Assembly (NCBI GenBank): GCA_022548915.1
Contig: JAKZES010000002.1
Coordinates: 186,001 to 250,000 of the forward strand
Source of the DNA: Verrucomicrobiaceae bacterium E54
Lineage (GTDB): Bacteria > Verrucomicrobiota > Verrucomicrobiia > Verrucomicrobiales > Akkermansiaceae
Length of the DNA stretch: 64,000 nt
Direction of reading: 5' to 3'
Within the stretch, counting starts at the first letter, position 1. The number at the start of each line of letters is the position of its first letter. This document shows positions 17,993 through 26,900 of this stretch, in pieces. The notes beneath the pieces are model-generated. The model was not told the origin of the DNA. It saw nothing but the letters and a program-made list of their open reading frames with translations, and searched no databases. The position numbers and the translations under genes were made by a program.

Positions 17993-17995
17993 GCG

Positions 17996-18580
17996 TCAGT
18001 CCTGCTTGCCCTCGATCGCGCAGAAGAGCACGGCGGCCGCCAGGCCCATGCGGCGGTCGAGAAGGCCGCCGCCGTCCATCGAGAAATCGAGGTAGGTCTT
18101 GGTGACGAAGGGATTCCGGGTCTGCTGAAAGGTCAGCACCGGCCTCTGCCCGATCCGGCCGTGGTGCTGCTGCGGGGCGAACAGGTTGACGATTCCCCCG
18201 AGAAACCGGCGCAGAAACGCCAACCCGCCGGAGTCCTCCTGAATCATCCCGACCTCCTGGTCGGCGGTGTCGAGAATGAGCCACTCGTCCTTGAAGATCG
18301 ACTTGATCCCCTTGCGCCGAAAAGCCCCGATGGGTGCCCCGGTCGCGCCATCCCTGACGTCGTAGGTGACCCCGAAATCGAGGATCTGCCGCGCCCGCAT
18401 GGTCACAATCTCGGTCTGCTTGTCCGGTCCCAGGATGCGGATGTCCTCGCGCAGCTTGAAGGCGCGCATCTTGGTGTAGAGCAGGATATTCCCCTGCGGG
18501 TCCATGATCTGGAACCACTGGTGCCAGAAATTGAAGATGTTCTTGCGGGCGACGAGCTTCGGGGCGGTGAGGGCATCCAT
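17996..18580 (-). CDS. LURP-one/tubby-C-like (scramblase-fold) protein
   Basis: A 194-residue cytoplasmic protein resembling the LURP-one-related/tubby C-terminal fold, which in bacteria is a small beta-barrel round a central helix. Visible elements are the repeated beta hairpins (GNILLYTKMRAFKLRED, YDVRDGATGAPIGAFRRKG, EWLILDTADQEVGMIQED) and a C-terminal hydrophobic helix (RRMGLAAAVLFCAIEG), which suits the buried helix of this fold. The function in bacteria is not established. It is convergent with the 17474-17992 gene, 3 nt apart. Confidence 0.6.
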   Translation of the reverse strand: MDALTAPKLVARKNIFNFWHQWFQIMDPQGNILLYTKMRAFKLREDIRILGPDKQTEIVTMRARQILDFGVTYDVRDGATGAPIGAFRRKGIKSIFKDEWLILDTADQEVGMIQEDSGGLAFLRRFLGGIVNLFAPQQHHGRIGQRPVLTFQQTRNPFVTKTYLDFSMDGGGLLDRRMGLAAAVLFCAIEGKQD

Positions 18581-18661
18581 GATGTTGGCGCGAAGGCCAC
18601 GAGAAATCTAACTGCCTCACGCCATCCAAGCGAGGCGAAACGAACATGCGGAAAACGAAGG

Positions 18662-18821
18662 CCTCCTGAAGCAGGGACTACGTACGCCACTGGCCCGCCT
18701 GTTCGGTTCGTGGTTCCTCCTTCAGGAGGTCCCATCTTCCCCTGCTTCGGTGCGCGACAGCGTCGCGCGTTCCTGACTTGGAGGCGGCGCACCCCTGCGC
18801 CGCAACCGACGGGCGCAGGGG
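18662..18821. repeat. cluster of three palindromes downstream of the TonB receptor
   Basis: Three hairpins in a gene-free stretch: CCTCCTGAAG (18662-18671) with CTTCAGGAGG (18720-18729); GCGCGAC/GTCGCGC (18752-18768); and CCCCTGCGCC (18792-18801) with GGCGCAGGGG (18812-18821). They may stop transcription from the receptor gene, but none has a T-run on the minus strand. Confidence 0.75.
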
Positions 18822-18841
18822 CAAGCTCGAATGACCGCAGC

Positions 18842-21088
18842 TCAGAACGTCGCCTCGACCCCGGTGAACCAGGTCCGCGGCAGGTTGGTGCGCGGACCCT
18901 CGGGCAGGCGGGTGGTGATGCCTCGCTCGTCGAAGAGGTTCTGGATGCCACCAACCAACTTGAAGTTTTCACAAACCTGATAGTAGCCGGTCAGGTCCAC
19001 CAGGAAGAGCGAGTCGATCTTCCCCTGGCGGGCGGTGGTGACCGGCACGTTGGAATTCAGCGCCGTGCCGTAGGTGTGGCTGGTGAAGTAGGCGTCCAGG
19101 TTCACACCCCAGTCGGCGGCGATGAAACCCACCCCGGTCGCGAGCTTCCACTCGGGCACGTAGGGAATGTCGGCCCCCGGCTGGCCGCCGGCGTAGATGT
19201 TGTCGGCACCGCCGGCCACCAGCGCCTCCTGCAATTCGGCACTGGTCCAGGTGGCGCTCAGATACATCGGCAGATTGAAGCCCAGGCCCCGGTCGAACAC
19301 CGGGTCGTAGGTGATCATGCTCTCGACACCCCAGACCTCCGCCGCGCCGGCGTTCTGGCTGTTGCCGCCACCGCCCAGTCCGGCATCCACGCCGATCAGG
19401 TTGTCGAAGTCGGTGAAAAAGGCCGCCGTATCCACGAGCAGCCCGCCCTTGCGATACCGCCAGCCGAGTTCGTAGCCGAGGCTTTCCTCCTCGCGCACCC
19501 CGGTATTGATGTAGGCGCGCGGACCGGGCACCGAGACGCCGCGGAAGATGCCGCCGTAGGTGCTGTGGCACTCGTTGAACTCGTAGTTGAACCCGATGCC
19601 GCCGGCCCAGATGCCGTAGGCGTCGTCCATCTTCATCCCGGGGCCGAGGAACTCGGTCCACGAGATGTCGAGATGCTCGTAGCGGAAGCCCGGGCGCAGG
19701 GTCAGGTTGCCGATCCGCATCTCGTCCTCGACGTAGACGGCGGTCGCGAAGGTTTCCTGCAGGCGGTTGCTTTCCGCCCCGGGAACCCCGGAACTGAAGA
19801 GCGTGAAGTTCGAGCCGCCGTTGGCGTTGTAGACGTCGTTCCACTGCTCGCGGAATATCCGGTCGTAGTGGAAGCGGAGCCCGGCGGTCAGCTCGTGATC
19901 GACCGGCCCGGTCGTGAAGTTCCACGTGGCCTGGTTCTGCCAGCCGTAGGCGTTGTAGTAGCGGGCGTTCGCCTTGACCCCGATCGAGCCGGTCGCGTTG
20001 CCTTGAAGAACGGCCGTGAGGGCGGGATTCAGCAGGGCCGTGTGGAGGTCGGTGCGTCCGGTGCCGATCCGGCCACGGCCGTCGATCGCCGGGCTCTGGG
20101 TCAGCGAAACATCGCCGAGCTTGTACCAGTTCCGCCGGAAGTTGTTCCAGTAGAGCGTCGACTGCAGCGAGAAGTCCTCGCTCGGCTCGAGGATGTAGCG
20201 GAAGTAGGAACGGTACTGCTTGGTGTCCATCAGGTCGAACTGGGTCGCCGCGTAGCGCGTGTCGGGACTGAAGCGCGCGTCGGCCTCGGTCAGGCCCAGG
20301 TAGCCCTCGTCGGACTCGAAGTCGGTCATGCCCAGCTTGACCTCAAAGCGCTGCTTCACGGCGCCGTCGATTTCCCAGAAGGCCTTGAGCATCGGCTCGA
20401 AGAAGCGGTAGCCGCTGTCCCCCTCGGCCGGACCCGTGAAGTTGCGGAAGCCGTCGCTCCTTTCGCCGTGGAATTCGAGCAGGTAGCCCCAGCGGCCGTA
20501 GTCGGTCTCGAAGGTGTCGCCGTACCAGGTGTGGTTCTTGAAGGTGCTGTCGCTGCCACCGGTGGTGCGCGAGTAGAAATTCGGCCCGCCGTCACCGGGG
20601 ATGGGCGTCGAAAGGAAGTTCAGCACGCCGCCGGTGGTCTGCGGACCGTAGCGGACCTGGCTCGACCCCTTCAGCACTTCGATCGCCGACATCCGCCCGC
20701 TCTTCGGGAAATAATAGGCCGCCGGGGCCGAGTAAGGCGCCGGGGCGGTGAGGATGCCGTCCTCCATCACCGTCACCTTCGAGGTCCGGGTGCCATCGGC
20801 ACCGCGCATCGAGATGTTGGGGAAATTGCCGTAGCCGTCCTCCTGACGGAGATACACGCCCGGCACCGTGGCCAGGATCTGATTGATGTCGGTGTAGCCC
20901 CGGTCGCGGAACTGCTCGGCCTCAATGTAGGCAGCCGCCCCCGCCAGATCCCAAACCGCCTCGCTGCTGCCGACCACCGTCAGCCCTTCGAGCGTTCCGA
21001 TCCCCTCCAGCGCGTCCTGCGCACCCGCCACCGTCACGCCCACCGCCAGTGCGGCAGCCGCCCGCCGGATCACCCCGGCTTCCGGCAT
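18842..21088 (-). CDS. TonB-dependent receptor, FecA-like siderophore type
   Basis: A 748-residue outer-membrane receptor. The signal peptide (MPEAGVIRR, then a hydrophobic run to AGA-QD) leads to a plug domain with GYTDINQILATVPGVYLRQEDG, SMRGADGTR and IEVLKGSSQVRYGP, followed by a 22-strand barrel ending in the aromatic WFTGVEATF. The plug phrasing is that of FecA-type Fe(III)-carrier receptors. No FecA signalling domain is present before the plug. The ATG at 21088 is preferred over one at 21139 because the latter lies in a Fur-box-like palindrome. No TonB/ExbB is in the window. Confidence 0.88.
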   Translation of the reverse strand: MPEAGVIRRAAAALAVGVTVAGAQDALEGIGTLEGLTVVGSSEAVWDLAGAAAYIEAEQFRDRGYTDINQILATVPGVYLRQEDGYGNFPNISMRGADGTRTSKVTVMEDGILTAPAPYSAPAAYYFPKSGRMSAIEVLKGSSQVRYGPQTTGGVLNFLSTPIPGDGGPNFYSRTTGGSDSTFKNHTWYGDTFETDYGRWGYLLEFHGERSDGFRNFTGPAEGDSGYRFFEPMLKAFWEIDGAVKQRFEVKLGMTDFESDEGYLGLTEADARFSPDTRYAATQFDLMDTKQYRSYFRYILEPSEDFSLQSTLYWNNFRRNWYKLGDVSLTQSPAIDGRGRIGTGRTDLHTALLNPALTAVLQGNATGSIGVKANARYYNAYGWQNQATWNFTTGPVDHELTAGLRFHYDRIFREQWNDVYNANGGSNFTLFSSGVPGAESNRLQETFATAVYVEDEMRIGNLTLRPGFRYEHLDISWTEFLGPGMKMDDAYGIWAGGIGFNYEFNECHSTYGGIFRGVSVPGPRAYINTGVREEESLGYELGWRYRKGGLLVDTAAFFTDFDNLIGVDAGLGGGGNSQNAGAAEVWGVESMITYDPVFDRGLGFNLPMYLSATWTSAELQEALVAGGADNIYAGGQPGADIPYVPEWKLATGVGFIAADWGVNLDAYFTSHTYGTALNSNVPVTTARQGKIDSLFLVDLTGYYQVCENFKLVGGIQNLFDERGITTRLPEGPRTNLPRTWFTGVEATF

Positions 21089-21123
21089 GCTTCCGGCCTT
21101 TCGGCCCCGAAATGATTCCTTAT

Positions 21124-21138
21124 TGAGATTGAGTCTCA
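21124..21138 (-). promoter_or_regulatory. Fur-box-like palindrome before the TonB receptor
   Basis: Minus strand TGAGACTCAATCTCA is a 7-1-7 inverted repeat with one mismatch, in the pattern of Fur sites (TGAtAATnATTaTCA). It ends 36 nt before the preferred start at 21088, a fitting place for iron-dependent repression. Confidence 0.5.
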
Positions 21139-21257
21139 TGCGCGGCCCATTTGCCGCGATTGGAGTCCGCTGTCAATTCCGTTCCCAAAAAAATCCGAGA
21201 ATGCCCCTGCCGGCGCCCGGGTTGTCTTCGCCGACGGGCTTTTCAGGCGGCTGGCGT

Positions 21258-21884
21258 CTAGTCGACTTTTTCCGTCGGGTAACGGTCCCACCACAAGGGG
21301 GCGAAAGGGGTCCGGTCCTTGGCGACGATCGCCTCGGCCACGGTTTCGTACATCGATTTTGCCCACCAGCGGGTCTGCTCCTTGGCCGTCGCCTTCTCCA
21401 GGCCGGCCGCACGAGACCCTTCGCTGGCGACGCCCGGACCGGACACCGTCAGGGCGATGCCCTCCACATCCCCCTCGTTGGGCCGATCCTCTCCAGTCAG
21501 CTTCTCGAGCGTGTCGGGACCGATGAAGGCGATGAGGTGGGCCTCGCCATCCTTGGCCCGGATGTTCTGGAACGTGATCTCACCGGTCAGCATCACGTTC
21601 TTTTTCCCACCCGGGGCCGTCTTGTCGATGGCCCGCACGATGGCGAACCAGTTGGTCCGGAGTTCCGGGATGAATTCGGTGTCGGTCAGGCTCTCGACCT
21701 CGAGTTCGGCCTCGATCTCAAGCCAGTAGCGCGGATCGAAGGGCTTGTCCTTCAGGCCGGACACCTGATAGCGCGGAGTCTGTTGAATGGTGGTGTTGAT
21801 TTCCTTGATCTCGACCCGGTGAAGGTCGGCACCCGGGGCCAGGCCGATGAGGGCCGAGAAAGCGATGATCCTGATGACGTTCAT
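21258..21884 (-). CDS. Amuc_1102-like pilus-associated protein (probable)
   Basis: A 208-residue exported protein with a signal peptide (residues 1 to about 19, LIGLAPGA). The body follows the pattern of the Amuc_1102 family of Akkermansia: VEIKEINTTIQQTPRY, then WLEIEAELEVES, a central MLTGEITFQNI, and IGPDTLEKLTG. That family sits with a type IV pilus-like gene set in Akkermansia. Here it stands alone, upstream of nothing pilus-related. The longer in-frame start was rejected because its extension is arginine/glycine-rich and lacks a signal. The family call is from memory of the pattern and is moderate. Confidence 0.6.
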   Translation of the reverse strand: MNVIRIIAFSALIGLAPGADLHRVEIKEINTTIQQTPRYQVSGLKDKPFDPRYWLEIEAELEVESLTDTEFIPELRTNWFAIVRAIDKTAPGGKKNVMLTGEITFQNIRAKDGEAHLIAFIGPDTLEKLTGEDRPNEGDVEGIALTVSGPGVASEGSRAAGLEKATAKEQTRWWAKSMYETVAEAIVAKDRTPFAPLWWDRYPTEKVD

Positions 21885-22039
21885 GGCAACCCTCACCCTA
21901 GCAGCTCCACCGCCCGATGCACGCAGGATTCCGTCACGACCGCCGGGCCGGGCTTCCAGACGGGGCCGCTCCATCCGCCGTTCGACCCCCTCCCCCGCGC
22001 TTGCCCCGCGCCGGATCGCCCCCTAGGGTCCGCCCCCGT

Positions 22040-23236
22040 ATGATCGTTGCGCCGAAGATCCGAGGATTCATTTGCACCACCTCGCACCCCGATGGCTGTG
22101 CCCGGCACGTCGCCGACAAGATCGACCTGGTCAAGTCCCGCGGCCCGATCGAGAACGGCCCCAAGCGGGTGCTCGTGATCGGTTCCTCCACCGGCTACGG
22201 CATCGCCTCGCGCATCGCCACCGCCTTCGGCTGCGGGGCCTCGACCATCGGCGTGTTTTTCGACAAGCCGGGCTCCGAAAAGGGCACCGGGACCGCGGGC
22301 TGGTACAACACGGTCGCCTTCGAGAAGGAAGCCAAGGCCGCCGGCCTCTACGCCCGATCCTTCAACGGCGACGCCTTTTCCCACGAGATGAAGAAGACGG
22401 TGATCGACGCCATCAAGGCCGACCTCAAGCAGATCGACTGCGTCGTCTACTCGCTCGCCTCGCCCCGCCGCCAGCACCCGGACAGCGGCGAGATCTTCAA
22501 GTCGGTGCTCAAGCCGCTGGCACGGCCCTTCACCAACAAGAACCTCAACACCACCACCAAGGTGGTCAACGAGATCACCCTCGAGCCCGCCAACCAGACC
22601 GAGATCGACCACACCGTCGCCGTGATGGGCGGCGAGGATTGGGAGATGTGGATGGACGCACTGCTCGAGGCCGGCGTGCTGGCCGACGGCGTGCAGACCG
22701 TTTCCTACTCCTACATCGGCCCCGAAGTCACCTGGCCGATCTACACCAACGGCACCATCGGCGCGGCCAAGACCGACCTCGAAGTCACCCAGCGGCGGCT
22801 CGACCGGAAGCTCGCCCCGCTCAACGGCAAGGCCTGGGTCTCGGTGAACAAGGCGCTGGTCACCCAGGCCTCCTCCGCCATCCCGGTCGTCCCGCTCTAC
22901 ATCTCGCTGCTTTACAAGGTGATGAAGGCCAAGGGCACCCACGAGGACACCATCGAGCAGATGGACCGCCTGTTCCGCGAACGACTCTACGGCAAATGCG
23001 AGCCGCAGCCCGATGACCAGGGCCGCATCCGGGTCGACGACTGGGAAATGGCCCCCGACGTGCAGGCGGCGGTCGATGAGGCTTGGAAGGTCGTGAACAC
23101 CGAGAACCTCCAGCAATACGCCGACATCGAGGGCTACGATGCCAGCTTCCTGCGGCTTTTCGGCTTCGGGCTCGAAGGCGTCGACTACGAGGCCGACACC
23201 GACACCACCGTCGAGGTCCCCTCCCTCCAGGCCTGA
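22040..23236 (+). CDS. fabV: trans-2-enoyl-ACP/CoA reductase FabV
   Basis: A 398-residue NADH-dependent enoyl reductase for the last step of the fatty-acid elongation cycle. FabV is set apart from FabI by a Tyr-X8-Lys spacing, and here Y235-TNGTIGAA-K244 fits exactly and at the usual numbers. The cofactor loop VLVIGSSTGYGIASRIATAFG and the family opening MIVAPKIRGFICTT are clear. FabV gives intrinsic triclosan tolerance in other species. It stands alone in its direction. The ATG at 22040 gives the family length. Confidence 0.96.
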   Translation: MIVAPKIRGFICTTSHPDGCARHVADKIDLVKSRGPIENGPKRVLVIGSSTGYGIASRIATAFGCGASTIGVFFDKPGSEKGTGTAGWYNTVAFEKEAKAAGLYARSFNGDAFSHEMKKTVIDAIKADLKQIDCVVYSLASPRRQHPDSGEIFKSVLKPLARPFTNKNLNTTTKVVNEITLEPANQTEIDHTVAVMGGEDWEMWMDALLEAGVLADGVQTVSYSYIGPEVTWPIYTNGTIGAAKTDLEVTQRRLDRKLAPLNGKAWVSVNKALVTQASSAIPVVPLYISLLYKVMKAKGTHEDTIEQMDRLFRERLYGKCEPQPDDQGRIRVDDWEMAPDVQAAVDEAWKVVNTENLQQYADIEGYDASFLRLFGFGLEGVDYEADTDTTVEVPSLQA

Positions 23237-23240
23237 CATC

Positions 23241-23282
23241 GCTTCCCGCTTCCCGCTTCCCGCTTCCCGCTTCCCGCTTCCC
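23241..23282. repeat. GCTTCCC heptamer tandem array (six copies)
   Basis: Six perfect copies of GCTTCCC fill 23241-23282, immediately after the fabV stop and before the leader of the next gene. A TAATAT (23302-23307) lies 19 nt after the array, so the tract covers the place of a -35 box. Confidence 0.95.
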
Positions 23283-23340
23283 GAAATCATACGCGATCCC
23301 GTAATATCCGGATCGCCAAGACGTGGCATGCTCGGCCTCG

Positions 23341-23868
23341 ATGAAGAGCATCCTGTTCCCGACGCTCGCCGCACTGGTCCTCCAGATTGGCCCGACCCAG
23401 GCCGAAACCATTGCATCGCAGCCCTTGCGCCCCTCCCAGAAGACCGCCGTCCTCGAGCACGCGAAGGAACTTCTGTTGAGATCCGTCCGTTTCGAGGCCG
23501 ACGGCACCGCCGCCAGCCACTACCTCCGCCGCGGCATCAAGACCCGCGTCGAGTGGCGCAACCTGGTCTTCCGCCAGCTCATCCTCGGCTCCGTAAGCCC
23601 GAGCGAGCGCGAGCGCGGCATTGACCGCCGCATCTACGCCCAGCTGGGCAGCGACGCCTACCGCCTGATCGATGCCACGGGCATCAGCCCGTGGCGCAGC
23701 GGCCACTGCCCCGGCTTCCCCGGATTCGTCACCATCGAGGAAATCCACGGCGAACTGTTCGTCCACGCTCCCGAGCTGGACGAATTTGTCATCAATCCCG
23801 GGCAGATTCCCGCCCAACCCAACCGACCCCAACTCGGTGACGACCGCGCGGTGGCCAAGAAATTCTGA
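23341..23868 (+). CDS. exported hypothetical protein
   Basis: A 175-residue protein with a signal peptide (about residues 1-21, GPTQA-ET). The mature part is mixed helix and strand, with basic stretches (LRRGIKTRVEWRN) and a C-terminal proline-rich tail. I do not recognise a family. It may be phase- or copy-number-sensitive at its promoter through the heptamer array before it. It is followed by a clear terminator. Confidence 0.6.
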   Translation: MKSILFPTLAALVLQIGPTQAETIASQPLRPSQKTAVLEHAKELLLRSVRFEADGTAASHYLRRGIKTRVEWRNLVFRQLILGSVSPSERERGIDRRIYAQLGSDAYRLIDATGISPWRSGHCPGFPGFVTIEEIHGELFVHAPELDEFVINPGQIPAQPNRPQLGDDRAVAKKF

Positions 23869-23895
23869 GCCCAGAAACCAAAGCGCGTTCGTGAG

Positions 23896-23922
23896 CGCCC
23901 TTCCCGACCGGGAAGGGCGTTT
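23896..23922 (+). terminator. intrinsic terminator
   Basis: A 10-bp perfect stem CGCCCTTCCC/GGGAAGGGCG (23896-23905 with 23910-23919), loop GACC, then TTT. It lies 27 nt after the stop of the exported hypothetical gene. Confidence 0.75.
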
Positions 23923-23975
23923 GGCGTTCCGGGATGACAGATCGGGTTCCCGGCAGAGGTAAACAGCGGCCGAAA

Positions 23976-26900
23976 ATGACCCGCCTGTTTCTCACCCTCC
24001 TCGCACTCGCGGTGCCTCTCGAAGGTGCCACCCCGCCGGTGTCCGGCGAACGCATCGGCCTGATCGGCAACGGCCTCGGCGAACGGATGCTCGACCACCC
24101 GTGGCTCGAGACCGAGCTGCATCTCCGCTACCCCGACAAGAAGCTCGTCGTCCGTAATTTCTGCCGCCCGGGTAACACCGCCGGCTTCCGGCCCCACCCG
24201 TCGCGCCCGTCGCAGTGGGCCTTCCCCGGCGCGGATAAATTCCATCCGGATCGCAAGGTCCACGCCGGACGCGGCCACCACCCGACCCCCGACGAGTGGC
24301 TGACCACGCTCAAGATCGACACCCTGCTCGCCTTCTTCGGCTACAACGAGTCCTTCGACGGCGAGGCCGGACTCGAGCATTTCAAGGGCGAGATCGACGC
24401 CTTCATCACCCACACCCGGGCTCAGAAATACAACGGCACCTCGGCCCCACGCCTGATCCTCGTCTCGCCCATCGCCTTCGAGGACCTGTCGGCGGAGCGC
24501 GACCTGCCCGACGGCACCGCTGAAAACGAACGCCTCGCGCTCTACACCGCCGCGATGAAGGAAGTCGCCGCCGCGCGAAAGGTCGAGTTCATCGACCTCT
24601 TCACCGCGACGGCCCGCCTCTACCCCGGGTTCGGGGGCGACTTCACCCGCAACGGCTTCCTCCCCACCGACGCCGGCTACCGGAAGCTCGGCCCGGCACT
24701 CGCCGATCTGGCCTTCGGTCAGGATCCCCGCCGCTCGCATGCCGACCCGGACAAGCTCGCCGAGGCCGTCCGCGACAAGAATTGGTTCTGGTTCAACGAC
24801 TACCGGATGCTCAACGGCGTCCACGTCGACGGCCGCCGCTACAAACCCTTCGGGCCCGACAACTACCCTGCCGAAACCAGGAAGCTGCGCGCCATGACCG
24901 AAGTGCGCGACGACTACATCCACTCCGCGCTCGCCGGAAAGGCCTTCGATCTCGCCGCGGCCGACTCCCAGACCCCGGAACTGCCGGAGGTCAAAACCAA
25001 TTACCGGCCGAGCAACAAGAACGGCCAGCCGGATTACGCGGACGGTGCCGAAGCCGTGAAAGACCTCACCGTTCCCGAAGGCTACAAGGTCGAACTCTTC
25101 GCCTCGGAGGCCGACTTTCCCAACCTCGCCAACCCGGTCCAGCTGTCCTTCGACGACCGCGGCCGGCTGTGGGTCGCGACCATGCCAAGCTACCCTCACT
25201 ACCGCCCCGGCGACGAGCGCCCCGATGACAAGCTGCTGATCTACGAGGATACCGATGGCGACGGCCGCGCCGACAAGGAGACCGTCTTTGCCGACCGCCT
25301 GCACCTGCCGACCGGCTTCGAACTCGCGCCCGGGGGCGTTTACGTCGCCGAAAACCCCCACCTGATGCTCCTCCGCGACGAGGACGGCAACGACCAGGCC
25401 GACTCGCGGGAGATCGTGCTCACCGGATTCGACACCCACGACACCCACCACGCCGCCGGCGCGTTCTGCGCGGATCCTTCCGGTGCGATCATGATGGCCG
25501 AGGGCGTGTTCCTCCACACCGGCGTCGAGACCCCCTACGGTCCGGTCCGCGGGGTCGACGGCGGCTTCTACCGCTTCTCGCCGCAGCGCACCAAGCTCGA
25601 GCGCACCGTGCAGATGGGCATCCCGAATCCATGGGGCATCGCCTTCGACGACTGGGGCCAGTGCTTCTTCCTCCACACCTCCGGGCCGGCGATCAACTGG
25701 ATGCTGCCGGTCGCCCTCAAGACCCCCTACGGCGCCAAGAACCCCGGCACACCGAATCTCGCGCCGAAGGGCAACGCCGTCCGCCCGACCTCCGGCCTCG
25801 AGTTCGTCTCCTCCTCCCATTTCCCGGATGAGGTCCAGGGCGACATGCTGGTCTGCAACACCATCGGCTTCCTCGGCATCAAGCAGCACCGGATCGAGGA
25901 CGACGGCACCGGCTACAAGACCACCTTCCGCCAGGATCTGCTCAAGTCGTCCGACGGCAACTTCCGCCCGGTCGACCTCGAGTTTGCCCCCGACGGCTCG
26001 CTCTACGTCGCCGACTGGCAGAACGCGCTCATCGGCCACATGCAGCACAATGCCCGCGACCCGATGCGCGACCAGGCCCACGGCCGCATCTACCGCATCA
26101 CCTACCCCTCGCGACCGCTGGTGAAGGCCCCTCCGATCGAGAGTGCCCCGCTCGCCGTGCTGCTCGAGAACCTCAAGCACCCGGACTACCGCGTCCGCTA
26201 CCGCACCCGCCGCGAGATCCGTTCGCACGATCCGGAAAAGGCGCTTCCCGCCCTGTCCGCCTGGGTGCAGTCACTCGACCCGGAGGATCCCGCCCATGGA
26301 CACCATCAACTCGAGGCCCTGTGGGCCACCTGGGGCCTCAACCGGATCGACACCGGTCTCCTGCGCAAACTACTAGGTTCGCCGGACTTCAGGGTCCGCT
26401 CCGCCACGGTGAAGGCCCTGCGCTACAACTTCCGCGAGTTCGACGACCACACCGCCCTGCTGATGGCGGCCGCCGGTGACGACCACGGCCGGGTAAGGCT
26501 CGAAGCCGTCGCCGCCGCCTCGTGGCTCGACAACAACGCCGCGAAGAAGATCGTCGCCGCAGCCGCGGCCCTGCCACTCGACAACTGGTCGAAGAACCCG
26601 ACGCACACCGCCGCCTCCCGCCTCGCCGGCAGGGAGGAGGTCGAGGTCGAGGAATTTCCGGCTCCCAAGCCGCCCGCCCGCCTGACCGAAGCGGAGCGCG
26701 CCCGCTTTCTCGCCGGCCACGAGATCTACCACCGCGAAGGCCACTGCGTGACCTGCCACCAGCCCGACGGCGAAGGCCTCCCCTCGACCGGCTTCCCGCC
26801 CATCGCCGGAACCTTCTGGGTACAGGGCAACGAGGAGCGGCTGATCAAGCTCACCCTCCACGGCCTCATGGGGCCGCTGGAGGTCAAGGGCGTGAAGTAT

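Noticed and set aside
18161-21115. A 984-codon open frame on the plus strand opposite the TonB receptor
   Set aside because: It mirrors the receptor gene, is arginine/valine/glycine-rich with no domain, and arises from high GC. The minus-strand receptor has clear plug and barrel motifs.
18842-21139. FecA-type signalling domain on the TonB receptor
   Set aside because: The plug starts right after the signal peptide; there is no extra secretin/TonB-short domain and no FecI/FecR pair.
23658-26228. An 856-codon open frame on the minus strand opposite the PVC cytochrome gene
   Set aside because: No recognisable domain; the plus-strand gene has a signal peptide, propeller and CxxCH.
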